64,000 nt of DNA from Rhodospirillaceae bacterium (GCA_002716125.1 PAZH01000067.1:54927-118926); one strand, 5' to 3'; counted from the stretch's first letter, positions 35,677-44,776 are shown. Numbers and translations: made by a program. Notes: generated from the sequence alone by a model not told the origin.

Positions 35677-36567
35677 ATGGTGACCAGTCCCGCCCTCGAA
35701 CAGATTCTCACTGCAAAGCGCGCCGACCCCTATTCCGACGAAAAGACGATCGAAGAATTGCGCGCCAACCATAAGGCGGGTGGTGCGGCGATACCGCTGC
35801 CGGACGGTACCACGTTCGAAACCGTCGATGCGGGCGGCGTGCCGTCGGAATGGATCCAGGTGCCCGGCGTCGATACGGACCGCGTCTTCTTGTTCATCCA
35901 TGGCGGCGGTTATTATCGCGGTTCGGCGGCGGCGACGCGTTCGGCGGCTTCCGGTATTTCGAAAGCAAGCGGAATGCGCTGCCTGTCTATTGATTACCGG
36001 CTCGCACCGGAAGACCCCTTTCCAGCCGCGATAGACGATACCTACGCCGCATACAAATGGCTGCTCGACCAAGGCATCGCAGCGTCGAACATCGTGGTCG
36101 GCGGCATCTCGGCCGGCGGCGGTTTAACGTGTGCGCTTCTGCTCAAGCTGAAGGACCAAGGCGACCCTCTGCCGGCGGGTGCCGTTCCAATGAGTGCCTG
36201 GACCGACTTAACGCAGTCAGGCGACACCATGCAGACGAATGCCGAAAGCGATCCTGTGATCTGCAAGGCGTACCTCGACCGGATGGCCGGCCTCTATCTC
36301 AACGGCGCCGATTCTAAGACTCCATTAGCCTCGCCGCTCTACGGCGACTTCAAAGGTTTGCCGCCCATGCTCGTGCAGGTCGGCACGACCGAATCGATGT
36401 ACGACGACAGCCGTCGCTATGCCGAGGCGGCACAAGCCGCTGGCGTAGACGCAACGTTCGAGCCCTGGGATGACATGTTCCACGGTTGGCACAGCAGCGC
36501 ACATGTGCTCGACGAGGCGCAACAAGCGATCGACAGTATCGGGCGATTTTGCAGGAAGTTGTTCTAA
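35677..36567 (+). CDS. HSL-family alpha/beta hydrolase
   Basis: This 296-residue carboxylesterase starts at ATG 35677, judged from family alignment (MVTSPALEQIL); the frame continues 22 codons upstream. It has the hormone-sensitive-lipase oxyanion motif HGGG (75-78). The nucleophile is S145 in GISAGG and the catalytic His is in DDMFHGWH. Such enzymes hydrolyse short acyl esters or acetylated xenobiotics. No partner gene is evident in its operon. It is convergent with the response regulator gene (9-bp gap). Confidence 0.88.
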   Translation: MVTSPALEQILTAKRADPYSDEKTIEELRANHKAGGAAIPLPDGTTFETVDAGGVPSEWIQVPGVDTDRVFLFIHGGGYYRGSAAATRSAASGISKASGMRCLSIDYRLAPEDPFPAAIDDTYAAYKWLLDQGIAASNIVVGGISAGGGLTCALLLKLKDQGDPLPAGAVPMSAWTDLTQSGDTMQTNAESDPVICKAYLDRMAGLYLNGADSKTPLASPLYGDFKGLPPMLVQVGTTESMYDDSRRYAEAAQAAGVDATFEPWDDMFHGWHSSAHVLDEAQQAIDSIGRFCRKLF

Positions 36568-36576
36568 CGGCGGAAC

Positions 36577-37620
36577 TTAAGCAGCATCTGCGCCGTCGGC
36601 ATCGCTACCATAGATTTCGGCATTGTGGACACTGAGTTCGGCGTGGCTCAAGAGTTCCTCCGCCGTTGAGCCGTGTTCCGGATAGATTGCCATCCCGATT
36701 TGCGTTCCGACGGGAACAGTTTCTCCATCGAACTCATAGGGTGCAGCCAAACTCGCTTGAAGACGCTTCGCGACGGTCACAACGGTATCGCGATCGTCAA
36801 TCCCAGCGACGACAAGTCCGAAGCGGTCACTCCGCAATCTTGATGCCGTATCCATATCGCGCACGCATTTTTGCAAGCGGCTTGCGATTTCACGCAAGAT
36901 GGCGTCACCACCGGGCCGGCCAACTTTCGTGTTTATCGTCTTAAAATTATCGAAGTCGACGTGAATGAAGGCCACCTCCGCATCGCTGCGTCGCGCCGTT
37001 GCAATCGCGACCTTCAAGCGATCCTTGCAAAGCCGCGAATTCGGCAATCCGGTCAGCTCATCATGATTAGCGAAGGCGGTCAGCCGTTCATTCGCCACCG
37101 TCAATTCTTCCGCCAATGACGCCAATTCCCGCGCCTGATGCTCGTAACGTTCCGCCGTATCCAATTGCGTCAGGAATTGCTGTTTAGATTGCTCTTGCGA
37201 TTCCTTCAGCGCCTCTGCCGATTTCCGCATGATGGATTCGATCTCCAAGCGGCGTTCCAGATGCAAGATCACGGACGGCAAAAGGTCGACATAGGATTCC
37301 TGGGAATCCTTCACAATGTAATTCGAGACGCCAAGACGCAGCGCTTCGGCCGCAATTCCTTCATTACCGCGCCCAGTAATCATCAGCACGGGCAAATTAG
37401 GATCGGTTTCTAAAATCTCTTTCGCAATATCCAACCCCGTCACATCCGGCAATTGGTAGTCGAGGGCAACGATATCGTATGGATTCGACTTATGCTTCGA
37501 GAGACCTTCGGCGCCGGTGGTCGCAACATCCACGGCATATCCGCGCGGTGCCATGACCACCTCGAAGAGCTGGCAAAGCGTCGTATCGTCTTCAACGTAG
37601 AGAATTCTGATCATGTCCAA
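36577..37620 (-). CDS. Response regulator with degenerate GGDEF domain
   Basis: This 347-residue protein has a CheY-like receiver (about 1-125) with the acidic pair in VEDD and phospho-acceptor D54 (DIVALDYQLPD). A coiled-coil-like linker (about 135-180) follows, then a GGDEF domain. The signature GGDEF is replaced by RSDRF (SRLRSDRFG), so diguanylate cyclase activity is unlikely. It may bind c-di-GMP or act as a scaffold. The start could be ATG 37620 or the in-frame ATG 37614. A CtrA-type box lies 64 bases upstream. This is a single gene, with no adjacent histidine kinase. Confidence 0.85.
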   Translation of the reverse strand: MDMIRILYVEDDTTLCQLFEVVMAPRGYAVDVATTGAEGLSKHKSNPYDIVALDYQLPDVTGLDIAKEILETDPNLPVLMITGRGNEGIAAEALRLGVSNYIVKDSQESYVDLLPSVILHLERRLEIESIMRKSAEALKESQEQSKQQFLTQLDTAERYEHQARELASLAEELTVANERLTAFANHDELTGLPNSRLCKDRLKVAIATARRSDAEVAFIHVDFDNFKTINTKVGRPGGDAILREIASRLQKCVRDMDTASRLRSDRFGLVVAGIDDRDTVVTVAKRLQASLAAPYEFDGETVPVGTQIGMAIYPEHGSTAEELLSHAELSVHNAEIYGSDADGADAA

Positions 37621-37683
37621 GTCCGCCTTCGCGCCATCGCTGCCCAGCCAATCTCCCGCGAACGCATCTTAGTTTCACAATCG

Positions 37684-37698
37684 TTAAGCGAGCGTTAA
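37684..37698. promoter_or_regulatory. CtrA-box TTAA-N7-TTAA upstream of response regulator
   Basis: TTAA (37684-37687), seven bases, then TTAA (37695-37698, followed by C on the plus strand) match the full CtrA consensus TTAA-N7-TTAA. It overlaps a 16-bp perfect palindrome GCGTTAACGTTAACGC (37692-37707). The box is 64 bases upstream of the response-regulator start at 37620, read on the minus strand. CtrA controls motility and cyclic-di-GMP genes in Alphaproteobacteria, so this placement is sensible. Confidence 0.6.
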
Positions 37699-37784
37699 CG
37701 TTAACGCGGCTTTCAATTCAAAGTCGAATCAAAACTCTTAATTCATCTTTAAATAACAAACATGCGAACTCACGCTGCATATAC

Positions 37785-39326
37785 CTATTTGGTATGTCGA
37801 TTGTAAATTCGCCCCATAATCCATGCAGGAATGATGCCGATCGCATAGGACACGGCGAGCACCCAGAAACCGTCTTGAAACGCAAATGCATTTGCCTGCG
37901 CTTCAATCATTTGGCCGAGGTAATGAAGGCCGCCAGCCTGGTGTACGGCTTCCGGCACACCGGCCTCACGGTAGATTTGCTCAACCCCGCGTAGCAATTC
38001 GGTACTGGTCGTGTTCGACCCGCTCTGCGTCGCCGTTAAGTTCACCGCGTGATATTCGATCCGCCAGTCCACGAAAACGACCCAGATATTGGTGCCGAGC
38101 GAGCCCACCAATTGGCGCGCGAAATTCAAAGTGCCGCCACCCGCATTCAGCTTGTCCTGCGGAAGCGACTTCAAAGCCGTATTCATAATGAACGGCTGAA
38201 CGAAGGCCGTTGCCCAGCGGCCGATCAAACCGTACAGCATAATCAGCAGGAAGGATGTATTCGCATCCGCATAGGCGAAGGGAACGATTCCGGCGGCTAA
38301 GAACACGAACCCGGTAATGATCGCCGCGTGCGGTGCGATCTTGTCCGACAGTCGCCCGCTGATCGGCATGATGAACATGGCCAGCAGCATCGATGGCATC
38401 AGCGCCATGCCGGCTTCGAATGGCGTCATGTTTTGAACGATCTGCGCGGCGACCGGCACGGCATAGACGGAGGCAAAATTGCCGACCGCCGAAAAACACG
38501 TAACGATCACCGCCATCGTGAACATCTTGTTGCGGAAGAGCGATAGATCGAGCATCGACGCTGCGGCGCGGCGCTGCGACTGAATGAAGGCGATCATCGC
38601 GGCCACCCCCACGATCAACAGCGTCACGATATAATCCGAAGACCAGCCTTCGCGCGGACCGTTCGACACACCCGTCATCAGACAATACAGCGCTAGGCAG
38701 ATCAGCGCATATCCAAGCCAGTCGAATTTTGGCGGTTTCTCTTCCCGCACGTTCGGCATGAAAAGCATCCCCAACGGGAAAGAAATCGCGACCAGAATTA
38801 GCGGGGCGTAGTAAATATAGCGCCAATTGAAAATCTCGATCGCGAGACCGCCCAGCGGCGGTCCCACGGAAGCGGCGCCGACCAGCCCCATGACGTAAAC
38901 CCCAAGCGCCGCACCGCGTCTGCCTTCCGGGAAAGCCTGGAACACCGTCACCATCACAAGCGGTTGGATGACGCCTGCGGCAGATCCTTGCAAGACGCGG
39001 CCAAGAACCACCATATCGAACGTCTCAGCCGCGCCGGCAACAAAACTGCCGAGAGTAAAAAGCGCCAACGTCGAGACGAAACCCCAGCGCTGTCCAATGA
39101 CTGCGACAACCCAAGCATTCAAGAGCTGGCCGGTCGTCATGGCGATCATGAAGGCCGTCGACATGAGTTGCACTTCGCTTTGACCGACGCCGAACGCTCC
39201 CATGACGTCCGGTACGGCGACATTCACGATGGTTCCGGACAAAACCATGGTGAATGCGGCGAGCATTCCTGTTCCTGTAACGAATACTCTATATTTATCG
39301 CCGTATATTTTAAATAATTCGTCTAT
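37785..39326 (-). CDS. MFS drug exporter (EmrB/QacA DHA2 type), ATA start
   Basis: This is a 513-residue transporter with 14 predicted helices, of the DHA2 multidrug exporter group. The N-terminal motif MVLSGTIVNVAVPDVMGAFG is typical. The family N-terminus is M-x-ELF-x-x-YG-x-x-YR, and it appears here starting at ATA 39326 (IDELFKIYGDKYRVF). That codon is 8 nt after GGAAGGAG, an ideal SD. No ATG, GTG or TTG lies in this 5' extension, so the gene either starts at ATA or has lost its ATG; the first in-frame ATG is 39266, which removes 20 residues. The 5' end is strikingly AT-rich in codon use. Stop TAG. Substrate unknown. Confidence 0.8.
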   Translation of the reverse strand: MDELFKIYGDKYRVFVTGTGMLAAFTMVLSGTIVNVAVPDVMGAFGVGQSEVQLMSTAFMIAMTTGQLLNAWVVAVIGQRWGFVSTLALFTLGSFVAGAAETFDMVVLGRVLQGSAAGVIQPLVMVTVFQAFPEGRRGAALGVYVMGLVGAASVGPPLGGLAIEIFNWRYIYYAPLILVAISFPLGMLFMPNVREEKPPKFDWLGYALICLALYCLMTGVSNGPREGWSSDYIVTLLIVGVAAMIAFIQSQRRAAASMLDLSLFRNKMFTMAVIVTCFSAVGNFASVYAVPVAAQIVQNMTPFEAGMALMPSMLLAMFIMPISGRLSDKIAPHAAIITGFVFLAAGIVPFAYADANTSFLLIMLYGLIGRWATAFVQPFIMNTALKSLPQDKLNAGGGTLNFARQLVGSLGTNIWVVFVDWRIEYHAVNLTATQSGSNTTSTELLRGVEQIYREAGVPEAVHQAGGLHYLGQMIEAQANAFAFQDGFWVLAVSYAIGIIPAWIMGRIYNRHTK

Positions 39327-39544
39327 TTTTTTATCTCCTTCCTTATATTTATGTAATTCAAATATTATTATTCAAATATACTTCTAAAATGCGAATTATT
39401 ACTAAATTGATGTTGGCCCATGGAACATAAATGGATGAATAACGGCGGATTGCGAGTGTACTCGATTTTTCGCCAATGGGCCCTGTCTATTCCCCAGCGC
39501 GCAGCCTATTTTTCTCTCCGAATTCTCAAAGGAGCAGATACGTT
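39267..39544. other. AT-rich spacer and 5' end of the MFS gene
   Basis: The stretch 39282-39420 is far poorer in GC than the rest of the window; codons such as AAA, ATA, TTA and AGA cluster in the first 20 codons of the MFS reading frame. The rest (39421-39544) is a normal divergent spacer between the MFS gene and the ThDP gene at 39545, with AGGAGC before the latter's ATG. No other gene is seen in it. Confidence 0.5.
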
Positions 39545-41110
39545 ATGAGCGAACATCCCGATATGAATGGCGCTGAAAGCCTCGTCCGAACCCTCTTGGC
39601 TGGCGGCGTGGACATCTGCTTCACCAACCCCGGCACCTCCGAGATGCACTTTGTCGCCGCGCTCGACAAAGTACCGGGCATGCGTTGCGTTCTTGGTCTC
39701 TTTGAAGGGGTGCTGACAGGCGCCGCCGACGGCTATTACCGAATGGCCGGCAAACCTGCATCCACATTACTGCACCTTGGCCCGGGCCTCGCCAACGGGC
39801 TTGCCAATCTGCACAACGCAAAGAAGGCAAACTCCGGCGTCGTTAATGTGGTCGGCGAACACACCACGTACCACATCAAACACGATGCGCCGCTGACCTC
39901 GGATATCGAAGGAGTTGCCCGGCCAATGTCCCACTGGGTGCGCACATCGCTCAGCTCCCTTGATGTCGCCGCGGACGGTGCCGCTGCGATCGAGGCGGCG
40001 ACGCAAGCTCCTGGGCAGATCGCCACCTTGATCCTGCCCGCCGACACCGCTTGGGGTCCCGCCGAAAAAGTCGTCACTGCACGTCCGGCACCACCGCGCG
40101 CCACGGTCAACGAAAGCGCCGTTAAAGGCGCGGCCGAGATGCTGAGTAACGGCAAGAAAGCGACATTGCTTCTCGCCGGACCGGCCTTGACGGAAGAGGG
40201 CCTGCAAATTGCGGGACGGATTGCCGGAAAGACCGGTTGCGGCCTTTTAAGCGAAGGTGCGAATGCCCGCCTGGCACGCGGTGCCGGCCTGCCACAAGTC
40301 CTCCGCATCCCTTTCGTCGTCGATATGGCGGTCGAAATGCTGAAGGACGCCGGACAGCTTGTCCTGGTCGGCGCAAAACCGCCGGTCGCCTTCTTCGGTT
40401 ACCCGGGCAAGCCAAGCCTCCTTTACCAGGAAGGCACGCCGATGACCCGACTGGCGAATGTCGAGTACGATATCATCGCCGCCCTCGAAGCGTTGGAAGC
40501 GGAACTCGGCGCGCAAAATTCTGAAATGGCACATGTCGCGGAAGCCGGCCGGCCCGATAAGCCGTCCGGCGAGCCGACGCTCGACAACCTCGCCGCAGTG
40601 ATGGGCAACATGCTGCCGGAAGGCGCCATCGTCGTCGATGAATCGGTCACCACCGGGCGCGGGTTCTTCCCGGCAACCGCCGGTGCCGCCCGCCACGATT
40701 GGCTGAACAACAGGGGCGGATCCATCGGCTTCGGAATGCCGGTCGCCATCGGTGCGGCGGTTGCGGCCCCCGACCGTAAGGTCGTGTTGCTCGAAGGCGA
40801 CGGCAGCGGCATGTACACCGTTCAATCGCTTTGGACGATGGCTCGCGAGAACCTCGACGTAACCACCATTGTTTTCTCGAACCGCAGTTACAAAATCTTG
40901 CGTGGCGAGCTCACCAATGTCGGGGTCCAGAACCCGGGTCCTCGCGCCATCGATATGCTGTCGCTGGAGCGCCCTGACCTCGGCTGGGTGGACATGGCAA
41001 AGGGCATGGGTGTCGACGGCGAACAGGTCAGCGACTGCGAAGGGTTGATGCGCGCGATGGAAGCCGGCCTGCAGACGGACGGGCCGTATCTCATTGACCT
41101 GGTAATGTAG
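39545..41110 (+). CDS. ThDP-dependent enzyme, acetolactate synthase-like
   Basis: This is a 521-residue ThDP enzyme starting at ATG 39545 (AGGAG about 10 nt upstream). The Pyr domain has the activating Glu in GLFEGVLTGAADGYYR and the PP domain has EGDGSGMYTV plus NRSYK. It is more distant from true acetolactate synthase than the gene at 9026, and lacks a clear FAD-binding pattern. It resembles decarboxylases such as MdlC/BFD relatives. The next gene, a TauD-type dioxygenase, is 125 bp away. Substrate unknown, probably a 2-oxo acid. Stop TAG. Confidence 0.82.
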   Translation: MSEHPDMNGAESLVRTLLAGGVDICFTNPGTSEMHFVAALDKVPGMRCVLGLFEGVLTGAADGYYRMAGKPASTLLHLGPGLANGLANLHNAKKANSGVVNVVGEHTTYHIKHDAPLTSDIEGVARPMSHWVRTSLSSLDVAADGAAAIEAATQAPGQIATLILPADTAWGPAEKVVTARPAPPRATVNESAVKGAAEMLSNGKKATLLLAGPALTEEGLQIAGRIAGKTGCGLLSEGANARLARGAGLPQVLRIPFVVDMAVEMLKDAGQLVLVGAKPPVAFFGYPGKPSLLYQEGTPMTRLANVEYDIIAALEALEAELGAQNSEMAHVAEAGRPDKPSGEPTLDNLAAVMGNMLPEGAIVVDESVTTGRGFFPATAGAARHDWLNNRGGSIGFGMPVAIGAAVAAPDRKVVLLEGDGSGMYTVQSLWTMARENLDVTTIVFSNRSYKILRGELTNVGVQNPGPRAIDMLSLERPDLGWVDMAKGMGVDGEQVSDCEGLMRAMEAGLQTDGPYLIDLVM

Positions 41111-41235
41111 GCGGCATATCCCGTCGCGGGGCAATCCTGCACCATACGGCGTTTGTGCCCGAACCTGGCGGCCCGATATTTCCGCGCCAATTTATATCGT
41201 AAGCTCGACTTGCTCGCGGATCGGGAGACCAGCTC

Positions 41236-42078
41236 ATGGCACACCAGAATATCGAAGTTCGGCCCGTCACGCCGACCATCGGCGCTGAAATACATGGCGT
41301 CGATTTGGGACAGGAAATGGGCAACCAGACGTTCCAGGAAATCCACGACGCCCTGATGACGCATCAGGTGCTGTTCTTCCGGGATCAGGAAATGGACCTC
41401 GACCAGCACAAGACTTTCGGCCAGAAATTCGGCCCGCTGGCGATCCATCCGGCTTCGCCCGGTCCCGACGGACATCCCGAGATCGTCGTCGTCCACGCGG
41501 ACAAAGAGACGAACCGGGATGCCGGCCGCATCTGGCAATCGACGCATTGGCACACCGACGTCTCCTGCGTCGATGAGCCGCCGATGGGCAGCGTCCTGCA
41601 TCTCAACACCATCCCCTCGGTCGGCGGCGATACCCTCTTCGCCAGCATGTCGGCGGCATATGACGCCCTCTCAGACCGGATGAAGACCTATCTCGAGGGC
41701 CTGACCGCGACGCATGACGGCGAGCGCGTTTGGCGCGGCCGTTACAGCAACCAAGGCATCGACGATACCGGAAAGACGTACCCTAAAGCCGTCCATCCGG
41801 TCGTCCGTACGCATCCGGTGACCGGCCGGAAGGGCCTCTTCGTCAATGGCGTCTTCACGACGCAAATCAATGAGATTCCGCGCGACGAGAGCGATGACAT
41901 CCTCGCCTTCCTTTACAAGCACTGCGCCAAGTCGATCTTCCAGGTTCGCTTCCGCTGGGAGAAGAACAGCGTCGCCTTTTGGGACAACCGCTGCGTCCAA
42001 CACCAGGCGCTCTGGGATTATTTCCCGGAAACAAGGTCGGGATACCGAGTGACGATCGAAGTGGATCGACCGGTTTAA
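41236..42078 (+). CDS. TauD/TfdA dioxygenase, 2 of 4
   Basis: This is a 280-residue Fe(II)/2-oxoglutarate dioxygenase. H106-x-D108 is in THWHTDVS, and the distal His is in RCVQHQALWDY. Close similarity in layout to TauD suggests a sulfonate or sulfate-ester substrate, but TfdA-type herbicide dioxygenases and carnitine-type enzymes share these motifs. GGGAG lies 10-15 nt upstream of the ATG. It is followed by the M24-type gene 36 bp later, on the same strand. Confidence 0.88.
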   Translation: MAHQNIEVRPVTPTIGAEIHGVDLGQEMGNQTFQEIHDALMTHQVLFFRDQEMDLDQHKTFGQKFGPLAIHPASPGPDGHPEIVVVHADKETNRDAGRIWQSTHWHTDVSCVDEPPMGSVLHLNTIPSVGGDTLFASMSAAYDALSDRMKTYLEGLTATHDGERVWRGRYSNQGIDDTGKTYPKAVHPVVRTHPVTGRKGLFVNGVFTTQINEIPRDESDDILAFLYKHCAKSIFQVRFRWEKNSVAFWDNRCVQHQALWDYFPETRSGYRVTIEVDRPV

Positions 42079-42114
42079 GAAGCATTCGGCCCATGGCCGA
42101 TCGGGAGTAGGATC

Positions 42115-43275
42115 ATCGCCCTTCACTTCACCCGCGAAGAATTTGACCAACGCATCGCCAACGCGAGGCAAGCACTGCAAGAGCGGGGTTTGTCTGCGAT
42201 CCTGCTCTTCGCGCAGGAAAGCCATTATTACCTGACCGGCTACGACACCAGCGGTTACGTCTTCTTTCAATGCACTGTCCTGGCAGCGGACGCGCAAGAC
42301 ATCACATTGCTGACGCGGAAACCCGACCTGGAACAAGCAAGGCGGACGTCCGTTATTGAGGATATCCGCATCTGGTACGACCAAGAGGGCGCCGCGCCGA
42401 CGGATGACCTGCGGGAGATTCTTCTCGAGAAGGGGCTCGAAGGCGAGCGGGTTGGTGTGGAACTCGATAGCTATGGTTTACGCGCACATCATTACGAGCA
42501 ACTCAAGCGGAGTATGGACGGGTATGTCACCTTAGAGGATGCATCTTCACTCGTTCGTACGCTCCGGATCGTTAAGTCAGAGGCGGAAATTAGATATGTC
42601 CGACAATCCGCCGTCTTGGCTGACGATTCTTTGGCCGCCATGTTGGATACGGCGGGGCCAGGCGTCTTCGAAGGCGAGATTGCAGCGGCCGGGGTTGCCG
42701 CGATCTTGGCCGGTGGCGGCGATCCGGCGCCGTCGGGGCCGGTGCTGGGTTCGGGCGAACGCGCCTTGCTGATCCGGTCCGCGACGGGTTTCCGGAATCT
42801 CGACATGCGCGATCAGCTCACCATGGAGTTTGCGGCAAGTTATCGGCACTACTGTGCGTGTCTCATGAAAACAGCGGCGATCGGCGACGGCAGTGCAAAA
42901 CACCGCGAGATGTTCGATGTGACCCGGGATGCGCTTGCCGCCATGACGGATGCGGCGAGACCGGGCCGTCCACTCGGTGAGATCGATGACGCGCACCGCC
43001 GGGTTTACGATGAAAGCGGCTACGGGGACTTTCGGATGGCGGCCTGCGGATATTCCCTTGGCGCCAGTTTCCGGCCGACATGGATGGATGTACCGCCGAT
43101 GCTATACAGCGGAAACCCGATGTTGGCCGAGGCAGGCATGGTGTTGTTCCTTCACGCTATCTTGATCGATGCATCGTCCGAACTGGCGATGAGTTTGGGG
43201 CACACGATCGCGATTACGCCTTCCGGCGCGGAGGTGTTGAATGGTCTTGCCCCGGAATACGTGATCTGTCCGTAG
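42115..43275 (+). CDS. M24-fold hydrolase lacking metal ligands, ATC start
   Basis: This is about 386 residues of pita-bread fold (creatinase/Xaa-Pro peptidase M24). The best-supported start is ATC 42115, giving IALHFTREEFDQR, which matches the family N-terminus (M-x-LHF-x-R-x-EF). GGGAG lies 7 nt upstream. The only standard in-frame alternative is TTG 42190, which would remove 25 conserved residues. The five M24 metal ligands (D, D, H, E, E) are all substituted: MEFAASYRHYCAC, YSLGASF and MVLFLHAI. It is therefore probably a metal-free, creatinase- or ectoine-hydrolase-like amidinohydrolase. Stop TAG. Confidence 0.75.
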   Translation: MALHFTREEFDQRIANARQALQERGLSAILLFAQESHYYLTGYDTSGYVFFQCTVLAADAQDITLLTRKPDLEQARRTSVIEDIRIWYDQEGAAPTDDLREILLEKGLEGERVGVELDSYGLRAHHYEQLKRSMDGYVTLEDASSLVRTLRIVKSEAEIRYVRQSAVLADDSLAAMLDTAGPGVFEGEIAAAGVAAILAGGGDPAPSGPVLGSGERALLIRSATGFRNLDMRDQLTMEFAASYRHYCACLMKTAAIGDGSAKHREMFDVTRDALAAMTDAARPGRPLGEIDDAHRRVYDESGYGDFRMAACGYSLGASFRPTWMDVPPMLYSGNPMLAEAGMVLFLHAILIDASSELAMSLGHTIAITPSGAEVLNGLAPEYVICP

Positions 43276-43289
43276 CGATTGGTCGAAAC

Positions 43290-44651
43290 TTACTCCGCCG
43301 CGTCCGCCTTACCGCGCCAGGCGCCGATCTCCGGGCGTTGAAGGCCCAGGTGATCGCGCAGGGTCGGGCCGGAATATTCCTTACGATAGATGCCACGTTT
43401 CTGTAGTTCCGGGATGACATACTTCACGAAGTCCTCGAAACCGCCGGGCTGATGTGTCGGGCCGATGACGAAACCGTCACAAGCGCGCCCTTCCCACCAT
43501 TCTTCGATGCGATCGGCGATCTCTTTCGGGCCGCCGACCCAGGCATTGCGAAGCAAGCCGCGCCCGGTCACCTGCATGAAATCGCGCGGCGTGGGATTCT
43601 TGATACCTTCTTCGACGACGACGCGGTCGCGCATGGCCTGCATGCCCTGAATTCCGGCGATCTCTTCGTCTGTGAATGGCTCGTCGATCCCCTTTGCGGC
43701 AAAATCGAAATTGAGCGCTTCCGATAAAAGGAGCAGTTGGTCCATTTCGTTCGGCAGCTTTTCGTATTCCGCGGCTTTATCCTCCGCCTCGTCTTTGGTC
43801 TCGGCGCTGATTGGGTAGAACAGGCTGCAGATCTTGATGCCTTCCGGGTCGCGTCCGGCGGCAGCGGTCATTTCTTTTTGTTTCTTGTAGCGGTCTTGTG
43901 CCTGCTCGAGGCTGTGATAAACGACGAACAGTAATTCGCCCCAACGCGCGGCAAACTCTTGGCCGCGTCCGCTCATGCCAGCTTGGATCACAACAGGATG
44001 CCCTTGCGGGGTGCGCGGAACCGTGAAAGGCCCGCGCGACGACATGAACTCGCCTTCGAAGTCGATCCGGCGAACCTTATCGGGATGTGCGTATAGATTG
44101 TTCTGTTTGTCGACGACGATCGCATCATCGTCCCAGCTATCCCAATGGCCGAGAACGACTTCCATGAACTCGTCGGCTTCGTCATAGCGGCGATCGTGCG
44201 CCGTATGGATCTCTCGGCCCATATTTTTGGCTTCGTTGTCGTTCACCGACGTCACGACATTCCAAGCCGCACGCCCTTTTGTCATTAGGTCGAGTGTCTG
44301 GAACAAGCGGGCCACGTGGAACGGTTCGTAATAGGTCGTCGAGTAAGTCGCGCCGAGACCAAGATATTTCGTCACCGCCGCCATCGACATTAAACAAGTC
44401 ACTGCGTCCAGCTTCACGCAGCGGATGCCGTTCTTCACCGTTTCCGCGTGATCGCCGCCGTACATATCCGGCATCGCGAGACGGTCGTCGAAAAACCCGA
44501 CATCGAATTTTCCCTCTTCGAGGACGCGTGCGATGTGCTGGTAATACTCCGGCGAATAGGTGTCGGTTCGCGCGTCCGGGTGCCGCCAAGAAGCGGGCAG
44601 CGTCGTGCAGTTTTGAGCCTGAAGAAAAGCGACGAAATGAACTTGGCGCAT
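43290..44651 (-). CDS. NtaA/SnaA/DszA-type flavin monooxygenase
   Basis: This is a 453-residue LLM-family (luciferase-like) FMNH2-dependent monooxygenase of the NtaA/DszA/SnaA group. The N-terminus (QVHFVAFLQAQNC) and DKFDVGFFDDRLAMPDMYG-type segment (here EEGKFDVGFFDDRLAM) and WNVVTSVNDNEAKNMG are family-typical. Members cleave nitrilotriacetate, dibenzothiophene sulfone or alkanesulfonates, using reduced flavin from a separate reductase, which is not adjacent. Substrate unknown, but its dioxygenase neighbours are consistent with sulfonate or N-compound degradation. Confidence 0.85.
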   Translation of the reverse strand: MRQVHFVAFLQAQNCTTLPASWRHPDARTDTYSPEYYQHIARVLEEGKFDVGFFDDRLAMPDMYGGDHAETVKNGIRCVKLDAVTCLMSMAAVTKYLGLGATYSTTYYEPFHVARLFQTLDLMTKGRAAWNVVTSVNDNEAKNMGREIHTAHDRRYDEADEFMEVVLGHWDSWDDDAIVVDKQNNLYAHPDKVRRIDFEGEFMSSRGPFTVPRTPQGHPVVIQAGMSGRGQEFAARWGELLFVVYHSLEQAQDRYKKQKEMTAAAGRDPEGIKICSLFYPISAETKDEAEDKAAEYEKLPNEMDQLLLLSEALNFDFAAKGIDEPFTDEEIAGIQGMQAMRDRVVVEEGIKNPTPRDFMQVTGRGLLRNAWVGGPKEIADRIEEWWEGRACDGFVIGPTHQPGGFEDFVKYVIPELQKRGIYRKEYSGPTLRDHLGLQRPEIGAWRGKADAAE

Positions 44652-44776
44652 TGTAAATTCCTTGCGGCGGGACGTTCCCCCCGGAGCCCCCGCCTAGTCG
44701 GTCGATTGATGTGAAAATGATATTGTCCGAAAATTCATCCGGACAAATTTCAAACGGAGCGATCTGAAGGAATTTT

